A stretch of 6,373 nt of DNA, taken from JAKLKS01 sp964370855 (GTDB lineage Bacteria; Planctomycetota; JAJSAM01; JAKLKS01). A program made the position numbers and the translations under genes. The notes beneath the pieces are model-generated. The model did not search any database, had not been told where the DNA came from, and saw nothing but the letters and a program-made list of their open reading frames with translations. Below, one piece after another: positions 1 to 6,349 of this stretch (the first letter of the stretch is position 1; every line of letters begins with the position of its first letter). The stretch covers positions 1-6,373 of the forward strand of contig CAYJMF010000188.1 in the NCBI GenBank assembly GCA_964370855.1. Reading direction: 5' to 3'.

Positions 1-265
1 GATGCTCCCCCGTCGGGAGCGTAGAGAGGAGGGAGGCGGCGGGGTCGAACCTCCCGGAGGATCCAGGGGCGGGGGAGCGGGTCCGGTACCCGGGGGAGGA
101 GAGGACGGCGGGCACCATCGGGGCTTCCGGTGGTTCAAGGCACGAACGGTCTGCGCCGTCCCCCGCGATCAAGAGCCCCGATCCCGGTGACCTCACCGCC
201 ATTCCGAGGGCGTCTCGAATCCACCGCCTCTCCAACGGTCCCTGCAGGCCGGCGGCCCGGCGGTG
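1..265. other. Left-end region with no recognised gene
   Basis: I see no convincing coding region or RNA gene here. The only open frame of note (2-190, plus strand) is Gly/Arg/Pro-rich low-complexity translation typical of chance open frames in GC-rich DNA. A short inverted repeat lies at 4-9/15-20 (GCTCCC/GGGAGC, 5-base loop), but no T-run follows it on either strand, so a classical intrinsic terminator is not supported. G-tracts at 67-96 could allow a G-quadruplex, although one loop would be about 10 bases. Because the N gap follows directly, this piece may come from a separate contig, and its distance to the next gene is not reliable. Confidence 0.5.
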
Positions 266-275
266 NNNNNNNNNN
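266..275. other. Assembly gap (10 Ns)
   Basis: Ten undetermined bases. A run of exactly 10 is a common scaffolding placeholder, so the true gap length is unknown. Open frames crossing it (for example from 263) should not be trusted. Confidence 0.97.
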
Positions 276-309
276 GCGCTAACCCCCCGCCTCCCAAGGG
301 GGCCTTTAC

Positions 310-341
310 GGCCGGGGGCCCGGGGTTCGGGGCCCCCGGCC
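310..341. repeat. Strong GC-rich inverted repeat upstream of dedA-like gene
   Basis: A 12-bp perfect inverted repeat has arms at 310-321 and 330-341 around an 8-base loop (GGGGTTCG). It lies 55 bases before the DedA-family start codon. No T-run follows on either strand, so it does not look like a canonical intrinsic terminator. It could be a 5'-leader structure, a terminator of an upstream gene in a lineage that tolerates missing U-tracts, or simply GC-rich spacer. No protein-binding operator is recognisable. Confidence 0.5.
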
Positions 342-395
342 TTCAGGGACCCGCGAATCCTTCCCCCCGCACCTCCCCTCCCCCACCATCCCCCC

Positions 396-1057
396 ATGCT
401 CGACTGGATCCAGGACGTTCTCAAGCTCAACGTGGACCTCATCGCCGCGGGGGGCTACCTCGGCATCTTCCTCCTGATGACCATCGAGTCCTCCTTCATC
501 CCCTTCCCGAGCGAGGTGGTGGTGCCCCCCGCGGGGTACCTCGCGGCCCGGGGGGAGATGTCGGCGGCGTGGATCATGGTCGCCGCCCTCCTCGGCTCCC
601 TGGTCGGCGCCTTCATCAACTACGCCGTGGCCGTGAAGGTGGGGCGCCCCTTCTTCCACCGGTACGGGAAGTGGTTCCTCGTCAGCGGGAAGGGCCTCGA
701 CAAGGCCGAGACCTTCTTCGCCCGCCACGGGGAGATCGGGACCTTCGTCGGCCGCCTCATCCCCGGCGTGCGCCAGCTCATCTCCATCCCCGCGGGCATG
801 GCCCGGATGCACCTCGGCCGCTTCGCCTTCTTCACGGCCCTCGGGGCCGGCATCTGGTGCGCGGTGCTGCTGGGCATCGGCTGGTCCATCGGGAAGGCCG
901 GCCATCGCCTCGACCTCTCCCGCGTCAAGGACGAGGCCTTCCGCGACTTCCTCGTCTACGTCCTTCCGGCGCTGGCCGTGATCGTGGCCGCCTACGTCCT
1001 GTGGCGCCGGCGGAAGCCCCCTTCCCCCGGGGGCCCCCCCGTGGCAGACTCGGAGGC

Positions 1058-1061
<4 letters not shown>
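396..1061 (+). CDS. DedA family (VTT/SNARE-associated) membrane protein
   Basis: A 221-residue integral inner-membrane protein of the DedA superfamily. Known members act in membrane lipid homeostasis, and some in undecaprenyl-phosphate recycling or proton-dependent transport; the substrate here cannot be told. Visible signatures are ESSFIPFPSE at residues 31-40 (re-entrant loop with acidic residues), a Gly-rich GSLVG at 67-71, and FVGRLIPGVR...SIPAG at 117-134, which carries the essential arginines. Hydrophobic stretches lie near 14-30, 40-51, 57-80, 140-157 and 188-205, followed by a basic WRRRK cytoplasmic tail. Length is normal for the family. The ATG is preceded only by a C-rich pyrimidine leader without a Shine-Dalgarno, so the start is chosen on homology to the family N terminus. 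Its TGA overlaps the next start codon (ATGA), implying translational coupling. Confidence 0.92.
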
Positions 1062-1561
<500 letters not shown>

Positions 1562-1612
1562 TGAGGGGGAGCGGGGCGGGATGGTTCGGGGGGCGCCGGG
1601 AAGGGCGGCCCA

Positions 1613-1618
1613 TATACT
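1613..1618 (+). promoter_or_regulatory. Possible -10 box for peptidase-selenoprotein pair
   Basis: TATACT is a 5/6 match to the sigma-70 -10 consensus and the only AT-rich patch in the 81-base gap between the Rossmann protein and the peptidase. It would place transcription start near 1625, with a leader of about 18 bases holding GGAG five bases before the ATG. No convincing -35 element is seen at 16-18 bases upstream, so this remains tentative. Confidence 0.4.
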
Positions 1619-1642
1619 GCTGGCCCCGGACCCGGAGATCCC

Positions 1643-3781
1643 ATGCGCCCTGCGACCGCCCTGCTCGCCGCGCTCCTCGCCGCCGCGGCCGCCGCTCCCC
1701 CGCTCCCGGCCTCCGACGCCCCGCGCCCGCTGCCGCCGGAGCCCCCCCACACGCCGGCCATCACCGCCGAGGAGTACCTCTGGGCCGACGCCTGGCTCTC
1801 CGACGACGCCCGCAAGGGCCGGGAGGCGGGGACGCCGGAGTGCCGCGAGGCGGCCCGCTGGATCGCCGCGCGGTTCAAGGCCATGGGCCTCGAGGAGGTC
1901 GCCGGCGCGCCGGGGTACCTCCAGCCATGGGACCTGCCGGGCAGCACGCCCGTGGCGGAGGAGTGCGCCCTGGCGGTGCTCCGCGACGACGAGGAAGGCG
2001 CGGCCGCCCCTCCCCCCCTCGCCTTCGGCAAGGAGTTCGTCGTGATGCAGGGCTCCGCCTCCGTCTCCCTTGACGCCCCCGCGGTCCTCGCCGGCTACGG
2101 GATCACGGCGCCGGAGAACTCCTACGACGACTTCGCCGGCGTGGACGTGAAGGGGAAGGTGGCCGTCGTGCTCCGCCACGAGCCCCGGGAGAAGGACGGG
2201 AAGTCCCGCTGGAACGGGGACCGCATGACCCGCCACTCCTGGTTCCCCATGAAGGTGCAGGCGGCGGTGAAGGCGGGGGCCGCCGCCGTCGTCATCGTGA
2301 ACGACCTCGCCAACCACGACCAGGACCGGGTCGAATCCGCCCCCGCCGGGGCGCCCGGGGACCTGCCCGTCCCGGTGCTCATGGCCACCCGCGCCTTCAC
2401 GGACCGGCTCCTGCTCGGCTCCGGGCTCACGCCGGAGTCCTGGCAGAAGTCCATCGACGACGCCGACGCCCCCGCCTCCCGCGCCCTCGAGGGGGTCCGC
2501 CTCCGCATCGCCACGAAGCTCCTCCGTCCCGGGACGGAGAACGTCGTCGGCATGATCCGCGGCTCCGACCCGGCGCTCCGCGACGAGTGGATCGTCGTCG
2601 GCGCCCACTACGACCACGTGGGGGCCGGCTACGGGGGCGGGAGGATCCCCGGGGAGTGGGGGCGGATCCACAACGGGGCCGACGACAACGCCTCGGGCAC
2701 ATCGGCCATGCTGGAGGTGGCGGAGCAGTTCGCCATGGACGGGAAGCGGACCCGCAGGAGCCTCCTCTTCCTCGCCTTCTCCGGCGAGGAGAAGGGGCTC
2801 CTCGGCGCCGCCCACTTCGTCGCCCACCCCCTCGTCCCCATGGACCGCGTCGCCGCCATGATCAACCTCGACATGGTCGGGCGCTACCGCCCCGGGCAGT
2901 TCGACGTCGTGGGGGCCGACAGCGGCTCGGGCCTCCGGGAGACGGTCGCCGCCGCCGCGGAGGGGCTCGGCCTCGAGTACCAGTTCACGAACTCCGGCAT
3001 GGCCAACAGCGACGGGTTCTGCTTCTACAACGGCAGGGTCCCCACCCTGTTCCTCTTCACGGGGCTCCACGACGACTACCACCGCCCCGGGGACGACTGG
3101 TGGCTCATCAACGCCGAGGGCGCCGCGAAGGTGGCGACCATGGCGGCCCGGATGGCCCGCTCCCTCGCCGACGCCGACGGGCGGCCGCGCTACGCCCCCC
3201 TCCCCCCGGAGGAGTTCGCCATGAACCGGCGGAACCGCGTCGTCCTCGGGGTGACCCTCGACGAGGAGTCGAAGGACGGGGCCGGGATCTCCGCGGTCTC
3301 CCCCCGCTCCCCCGCGGCCGGCGGCGGCCTGGCGCCCGGGGACCGCGTCGTCTCCCTCGCAGGGCGGGCCGTGAAGTCCGCCGACGACCTCCGCGCCGCC
3401 CTGAACTACGTCCGGCCGGGGGACACCGTCGCGGTGAAGGTGATCCGCGGAACGGAGGAGAAGGAGCTGACCGTGGCCTTCCCCGGGGCCCCGGCCCCGA
3501 TCTTCGGCGTCGTCTACGGCGCCGAGGACGACGGGAAGGCGGGCGCCCGGGTGGACGAGGTCGCCGGCGGCAGCGTGGCCGAGGCCGCGGGGCTCAAGGC
3601 CGGGGACCGGATCCTCTCCTTCGGGGGGGAGGCCGTCGCCGGCGGTCGCGCCCTCGCCCCCGTCCTCCGCAAGGTGAAGGCCGGGACGACGGTGAAGGTC
3701 CGGGTCCTGCGCGACGGGAAGGAAGTCGAACTCGAGGCCGTCTACCCCGCGAAGGAAGCGGGGGGAGGAGGAGTGAAATGA
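1643..3781 (+). CDS. Secreted M28 family zinc metallopeptidase with PA-like insert and two PDZ domains
   Basis: A 712-residue exported peptidase. Residues 1-23 form a signal peptide (MR then an Ala/Leu core, likely cleaved after LPA). A PA-like region spans about 140-285 (LAGYGI near 149-154 and an AAAVVIVND strand). The M28 catalytic domain follows, with all expected di-zinc and catalytic residues: H322 and D324 (AHYDHVG), D347 in GADDNASG, the catalytic/ligand pair E382-E383 (SGEEKG), D410 (INLDMVGR) and H480 (YHRPGDD). M28 enzymes are co-catalytic zinc aminopeptidases or carboxypeptidases. Two C-terminal PDZ domains (about 530-617 and 621-705) probably bind protein tails or regulate access. 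Start: ATG with GGAG five bases upstream. The stop overlaps the next start (ATGA), so the two proteins are translationally coupled. All metal ligands are intact, so the enzyme is probably active; substrate unknown. Confidence 0.93.
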   Translation: MRPATALLAALLAAAAAAPPLPASDAPRPLPPEPPHTPAITAEEYLWADAWLSDDARKGREAGTPECREAARWIAARFKAMGLEEVAGAPGYLQPWDLPGSTPVAEECALAVLRDDEEGAAAPPPLAFGKEFVVMQGSASVSLDAPAVLAGYGITAPENSYDDFAGVDVKGKVAVVLRHEPREKDGKSRWNGDRMTRHSWFPMKVQAAVKAGAAAVVIVNDLANHDQDRVESAPAGAPGDLPVPVLMATRAFTDRLLLGSGLTPESWQKSIDDADAPASRALEGVRLRIATKLLRPGTENVVGMIRGSDPALRDEWIVVGAHYDHVGAGYGGGRIPGEWGRIHNGADDNASGTSAMLEVAEQFAMDGKRTRRSLLFLAFSGEEKGLLGAAHFVAHPLVPMDRVAAMINLDMVGRYRPGQFDVVGADSGSGLRETVAAAAEGLGLEYQFTNSGMANSDGFCFYNGRVPTLFLFTGLHDDYHRPGDDWWLINAEGAAKVATMAARMARSLADADGRPRYAPLPPEEFAMNRRNRVVLGVTLDEESKDGAGISAVSPRSPAAGGGLAPGDRVVSLAGRAVKSADDLRAALNYVRPGDTVAVKVIRGTEEKELTVAFPGAPAPIFGVVYGAEDDGKAGARVDEVAGGSVAEAAGLKAGDRILSFGGEAVAGGRALAPVLRKVKAGTTVKVRVLRDGKEVELEAVYPAKEAGGGGVK
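3766..3771 (+). promoter_or_regulatory. Ribosome binding site of the selenoprotein candidate
   Basis: A perfect AGGAGG lies inside the last codons of the peptidase, six bases before the ATG at 3778 and nine before the tandem ATG at 3781. It supports a genuine start here, upstream of the in-frame TGA, and argues against the gene beginning only after that TGA. Confidence 0.75.
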
Positions 3782-4797
3782 TGATCCGCACGGCGGTGGC
3801 TTCCGCGGCGCTGGCGGCGGCGCTTCTCGCGCCGGCCCCGGCACCGGCGCTCTCCGAGGAGATCCCCCCGGGGATCGGCTGGGTCAACGACTGGGACAAG
3901 GCCCTCGTCGCGGCGGCGGAGAGGGGCGTCCCGCTCATCATCTCCTTCGCCAACGAGGGCTGAAGCCGCTGCCGGCGGCTGGATGCCGCCGTCTACGCCG
4001 ACGACGAGGGCCGCAAGGCCGTCTCCGAGTTCGTTCCCCTCTTCGCCCACCCCCGTCTCACGGCGGACGCCTACGCCTCCGCCGTGAGCCGCTACTTCGA
4101 TCGCGGGATCCAGGTGCCCATCGTGATCTTCGCCGACCCCACGGGCCGCGAGATCCAGGGCACCCGGCTCGACCACGAGCAGGCGCAGGTGAAGAAGACC
4201 TACCTGGAGCACGCCCGCAAGGCCCTCGAGTCCTTCCGCGGGGGCCAGTCCGCGGAGAAGGCGAAGGAGGCCTGGACCGCGCTCGGGTCCGCCATGCGCC
4301 TGCGGGCGGAGTCCGAGGATCCCGGGGCCGCCGTTGAGGAGATGGTCGCCCTGCGGGACGCCGCGGCGAAGGGCAGCGCGCTCCGCGACTCCCTCGACGG
4401 GATGCTCCGTCGCATCGACGAGGAGGAGGGGGCGGGGATGCTGGAGGTCGCGAAGATGGACCTCGGGGAGGAGGACGACCCGTCGGGCATCGAGGAACTC
4501 CTCTCCGTCGTCCGCGACTTCCCCGGCCTCCCGACGGCGAAGAGGGCGGAGGAGCTGTTGTCGGGGATCCGGGCCGGCGGGAAGCACCCCGGCGAACTGG
4601 AACGCCTCGAGAAGGAGCACCGCGCCCGCCTCGCGCTGCGCGCCGCCGACCGCCTCTCCCGGAAGGGCAAGGGGAAGGAGGCCGTCGAGGCGTGGAAGAA
4701 GGTCGCGAAGGAGTTCGAGGGGACCGAGGCCGGGAAGGCCGCCGCGGAGCGCAAGGCGGACGGGGAGAAGAAGGAGCCCGCTCCTACCCCCCGCTGA
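3778..4797 (+). CDS. Candidate exported selenoprotein: thioredoxin-like UxxC domain with helical C-terminal region
   Basis: Reading the in-frame TGA at 3961-3963 as selenocysteine gives one 339-residue protein. Residues 1-26 look like a signal peptide (MMIR, Ala/Leu core, cleavage near ALS). Residues about 33-145 are thioredoxin-like: WDKALVAAAERGVPLIISF, then Sec62-Ser-Arg-Cys65, RRLDAAVY, and a candidate cis-proline P114 in QVPIVIF. This matches the pattern of Thioredoxin_7-type proteins, which have WCxxC here. Cys65 is the only cysteine, so Sec62-Cys65 would be the sole redox pair. Residues about 150-339 are charged and helical, with TPR-like stretches near 238-265 and 302-332. The frame stays open for 277 codons after the TGA with the same GC-rich codon use. 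Start ATG has a perfect AGGAGG and overlaps the peptidase stop (ATGA). Alternatives: a Cys-to-stop mutation or a base-call error (TGC to TGA). Reduction or isomerisation of envelope protein disulfides is inferred. Confidence 0.85.
3964..3997 (+). promoter_or_regulatory. Putative bacterial SECIS element immediately after in-frame TGA
   Basis: A perfect 7-bp stem pairs 3973-3979 (CGGCGGC) with 3985-3991 (GCCGCCG) around the loop TGGAT (3980-3984). The loop begins 16 bases after the TGA and has G at its second and third positions. Bacterial SECIS elements are known to lie just downstream of the UGA inside the coding region, with a small apical loop carrying G near its 5' side. An imperfect lower stem can be added (3971-3993, 3967/3968 with 3996/3997). 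A competing 6-bp hairpin (3964-3969/3975-3980) would bring the loop too close to the UGA. GC-rich DNA forms hairpins easily, so the position and loop matter more than stem strength. Confidence 0.65.
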
Positions 4798-5044
4798 GGG
4801 CCCCCACGATCATCACCTCGTCCCCCGGCCGGAGCCGGCGGGCGAGGTCGCGGACGGAATCGGCGTTGACGAAGACGTTGATGTGGGGCCGGATCCGCGA
4901 CTGCTCGTCCACGAGCCGGAAGCGGACGCCGGGGAACCGCGCGTCGAGGGCCGCCAGCACGGCGGCGAGGTCGTCGCCCTCCACGTCCACCACGCGGAGC
5001 CCGCCGGTGTAGGAGTCGATGAGCCCCGGGAGCCGCACTTTCAC
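4784..5044 (-). CDS. MoaD/ThiS-like ubiquitin-fold sulfur carrier protein
   Basis: An 86-residue small beta-grasp protein. It starts with a VKVRLPG-type strand, has the middle motif RPHINVFVNAD and RPGDEVMIVGA, and ends in the diagnostic Gly85-Gly86. In MoaD and ThiS that tail is adenylated and thiocarboxylated to donate sulfur for molybdopterin, thiamin or other biosynthesis. Neither MoaE, MoeB nor thiamin genes are in the window, so the acceptor pathway is open. I chose the GTG start at 5044-5042, which overlaps the TGA stop of the upstream gene (GTGA). The longer frame starting at 5104 adds 20 residues that do not fit the fold and overlap the upstream coding region. Its TAG lies 14 bases inside the convergent selenoprotein candidate. 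Confidence 0.85.
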   Translation of the reverse strand: MKVRLPGLIDSYTGGLRVVDVEGDDLAAVLAALDARFPGVRFRLVDEQSRIRPHINVFVNADSVRDLARRLRPGDEVMIVGALSGG

Positions 5045-6249
5045 CGGAGGTCCGCCGTTTCCACGGCGTAGATCTGCGGGAGGTGCCGCGCGATGCACTT
5101 CCATGTGCGCCCCTCATCGCGGCTCCCCCAGACCTCGCCGTTGGTGTTGCCGAGGTAGAGACCCAGGGGCTCCCGCCCGTCCTCCGCGAAGGCCTGGCGC
5201 TTCACGGTCCACCAGGCCTGCGATTTCGGGAAGCCCGCGGAGAGCCGGCGCCAGGTCGCCCCGGCGTCGCGGGACTCGAGGACCAGGGGCCTCCCCCCCA
5301 CGCTCGTCCTCGGCCAGACCGTGGTGCCGTCCATGGGGACGGTGAAGACGCGGTCCGGATCCCGGGGGTGGGCCACCACGGGGAACCCGACGTCGCCGAG
5401 GGCCTTCGGCATGTTGTTCCCCACGCGCTCCCAGCGGTCCGAGGGCCGGTCGATGCGGTAGAAACCGCAGTGGTTCTGCTGGTAGAGGCGATCGGGGCGG
5501 AGGGGGTGTTGCACGACGCAGTGCGGATCGTGGCCGTACTCGAGGTCCGCCACGGGCTGGAAGTCGGCGGCCACCCCCTTGTTGAGGGGATGCCAGGTGG
5601 CGCCGGCGTCGGTGCTCTCGAAGACGCCGCCGCCGGACATCCCGAGATAGAGGTGGGCGGCGTCCCGCGGGTCCACGAGGATGGAGTGCATCTTGGAGCC
5701 GTCGGGGGTCCCGTCCTGCCCCTCGTTGGCCCACTTCCCCCACATGGGGTTGTCGTTGAAGCCCGCCACGGAGTCCCAGGTGGCGCCCCCGTCGGCGGAG
5801 CGGAAGAGCCCCTGGGGGGAGGTCCCGGCGTACCAGGTCCCGGGCTCCGAGGCGTGGCCCGGGGTGAGCCAGAAGGTGTGGTTGACGGCGCGCTTCTTCA
5901 TCTCGCCGGAGGCCTCCAGGAACTGGGGGGGCCGCGCGGCCTCCTTCCAGGTGCGGCCGAGATCCGTGGAGCGGAAGATCGTGGGCCCGAGGTGGCCCGT
6001 GCGGGCCGCCGCGAGCAGGGTGCGGCCGTCCCGGGGGTCGAGAACGGCGTGGTGGAACGTGGAGCCGAGGAAGTGGGGGCCCTGGAGCTTCCACGTGCGG
6101 CGGGCGCCGTCGGTGCGCAGGAGGAAGAGGCCCTTGCGGGTGGAGAGGAGGAGGACGAGCCCCTTGGCCTTCGGGGCGCGGGACTTTTTCGCGGGCCGCT
6201 TCGCGGGCTTCTTCGCGGGCCTGTTCGCGGGCTTCTTCGCCTTCGCCAT
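5041..6249 (-). CDS. BNR/Asp-box beta-propeller protein (sialidase/sortilin-like repeat family)
   Basis: A 402-residue protein with at least five Asp-box repeats of the form SxDxGxTW: near residues 94-101 (STDLGRTW), 151-158 (SADGGATW), 212-219 (STDAGATW), 326-333 (SRDAGATW) and 376-383 (SRDEGRTW), plus a degenerate one at 45-53. Each marks a propeller blade. The family is often auto-named 'glycosyl hydrolase' or 'exo-alpha-sialidase', but Asp boxes are structural, and no sialidase active site (Arg triad, Tyr/Glu) can be assigned, so no enzymatic role is claimed. No signal peptide is seen; the N terminus is instead a Lys/Pro/Ala-rich tail (residues 1-29). The ATG at 6249 is preferred because GGAGGAGGAG lies six bases upstream; in-frame ATGs at 6282 and 6309 lack such a site. 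The GTGA overlap couples it to the MoaD-like gene. Confidence 0.88.
   Translation of the reverse strand: MAKAKKPANRPAKKPAKRPAKKSRAPKAKGLVLLLSTRKGLFLLRTDGARRTWKLQGPHFLGSTFHHAVLDPRDGRTLLAAARTGHLGPTIFRSTDLGRTWKEAARPPQFLEASGEMKKRAVNHTFWLTPGHASEPGTWYAGTSPQGLFRSADGGATWDSVAGFNDNPMWGKWANEGQDGTPDGSKMHSILVDPRDAAHLYLGMSGGGVFESTDAGATWHPLNKGVAADFQPVADLEYGHDPHCVVQHPLRPDRLYQQNHCGFYRIDRPSDRWERVGNNMPKALGDVGFPVVAHPRDPDRVFTVPMDGTTVWPRTSVGGRPLVLESRDAGATWRRLSAGFPKSQAWWTVKRQAFAEDGREPLGLYLGNTNGEVWGSRDEGRTWKCIARHLPQIYAVETADLR
6188..6235 (-). repeat. Four 12-bp tandem repeats encoding a Pro-Ala-Lys tail
   Basis: Four imperfect direct copies of TTCGCGGGCNNN (plus-strand reading) lie head to tail at 6188, 6200, 6212 and 6224. 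In the propeller gene each copy is four codons, giving (K/R)-P-A-(K/N). The result resembles the basic Lys/Ala/Pro tails of histone H1-like or nucleic-acid-binding proteins. Copy number may vary between strains by slippage. Confidence 0.85.
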
Positions 6250-6255
6250 GGGCTG

Positions 6256-6265
6256 CTCCTCCTCC
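6256..6265 (-). promoter_or_regulatory. Ribosome binding site deciding the propeller gene start
   Basis: On the minus strand this reads GGAGGAGGAG, six bases before the ATG at 6249-6247. It selects the MAKAKK start over the two in-frame upstream ATGs. Confidence 0.75.
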
Positions 6266-6280
6266 GGGGTGGGACTGGAC

Positions 6281-6308
6281 ATCCTATTCCGGGATCGGCC
6301 CGGGTCCA
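6281..6308 (-). promoter_or_regulatory. Weak candidate sigma-70 promoter of the propeller-MoaD operon
   Basis: On the minus strand TGGACC (6308-6303) and TAGGAT (6286-6281) are separated by 16 bases, each a 4/6 match to -35 and -10. Transcription would start around 6275, downstream of the ATG at 6309, consistent with the shorter start. Two 4/6 matches can occur by chance. Confidence 0.25.
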
Positions 6309-6349
6309 CCCTGGTTCCTCGGTGATTGGAACAGGTATTCCCCGGCGTT

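Noticed and set aside
30..60. tRNA/tmRNA-like T-loop on the minus strand (GGTTCGACCCC)
   Set aside because: The flanking T-stem has a mismatch, no matching acceptor 5' arm or D-loop is found upstream, and there is no CCA end. In particular it cannot be made into a tRNA-Sec (selC).
126..150. Possible tRNA-Sec anticodon arm with TTCAA on the plus strand
   Set aside because: The surrounding bases do not form the required anticodon stem, and no long acceptor/T-arm is present.
263..1057. Upstream extension of the Rossmann-protein reading frame
   Set aside because: It crosses the N gap and then runs through the DedA gene in another frame as Pro/Arg/His-rich shadow sequence. The real start is the ATG at 1058.
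3961..3963. TGA as a reassigned sense codon (alternative genetic code)
   Set aside because: TGA ends the DedA-like, peptidase, propeller and selenoprotein reading frames in this same window, so it is a normal stop elsewhere.
4084..4797. Independent 237-residue gene starting at GTG 4084
   Set aside because: It would begin in the middle of the thioredoxin fold. The same frame continues upstream with matching codon use to Cys65 and the TGA, and no ribosome binding site precedes the GTG.
5114..6094. 326-residue minus-strand open frame overlapping the propeller gene
   Set aside because: It is a frame-shifted shadow rich in Arg/Pro/His; the Asp-box repeats are in the other frame.
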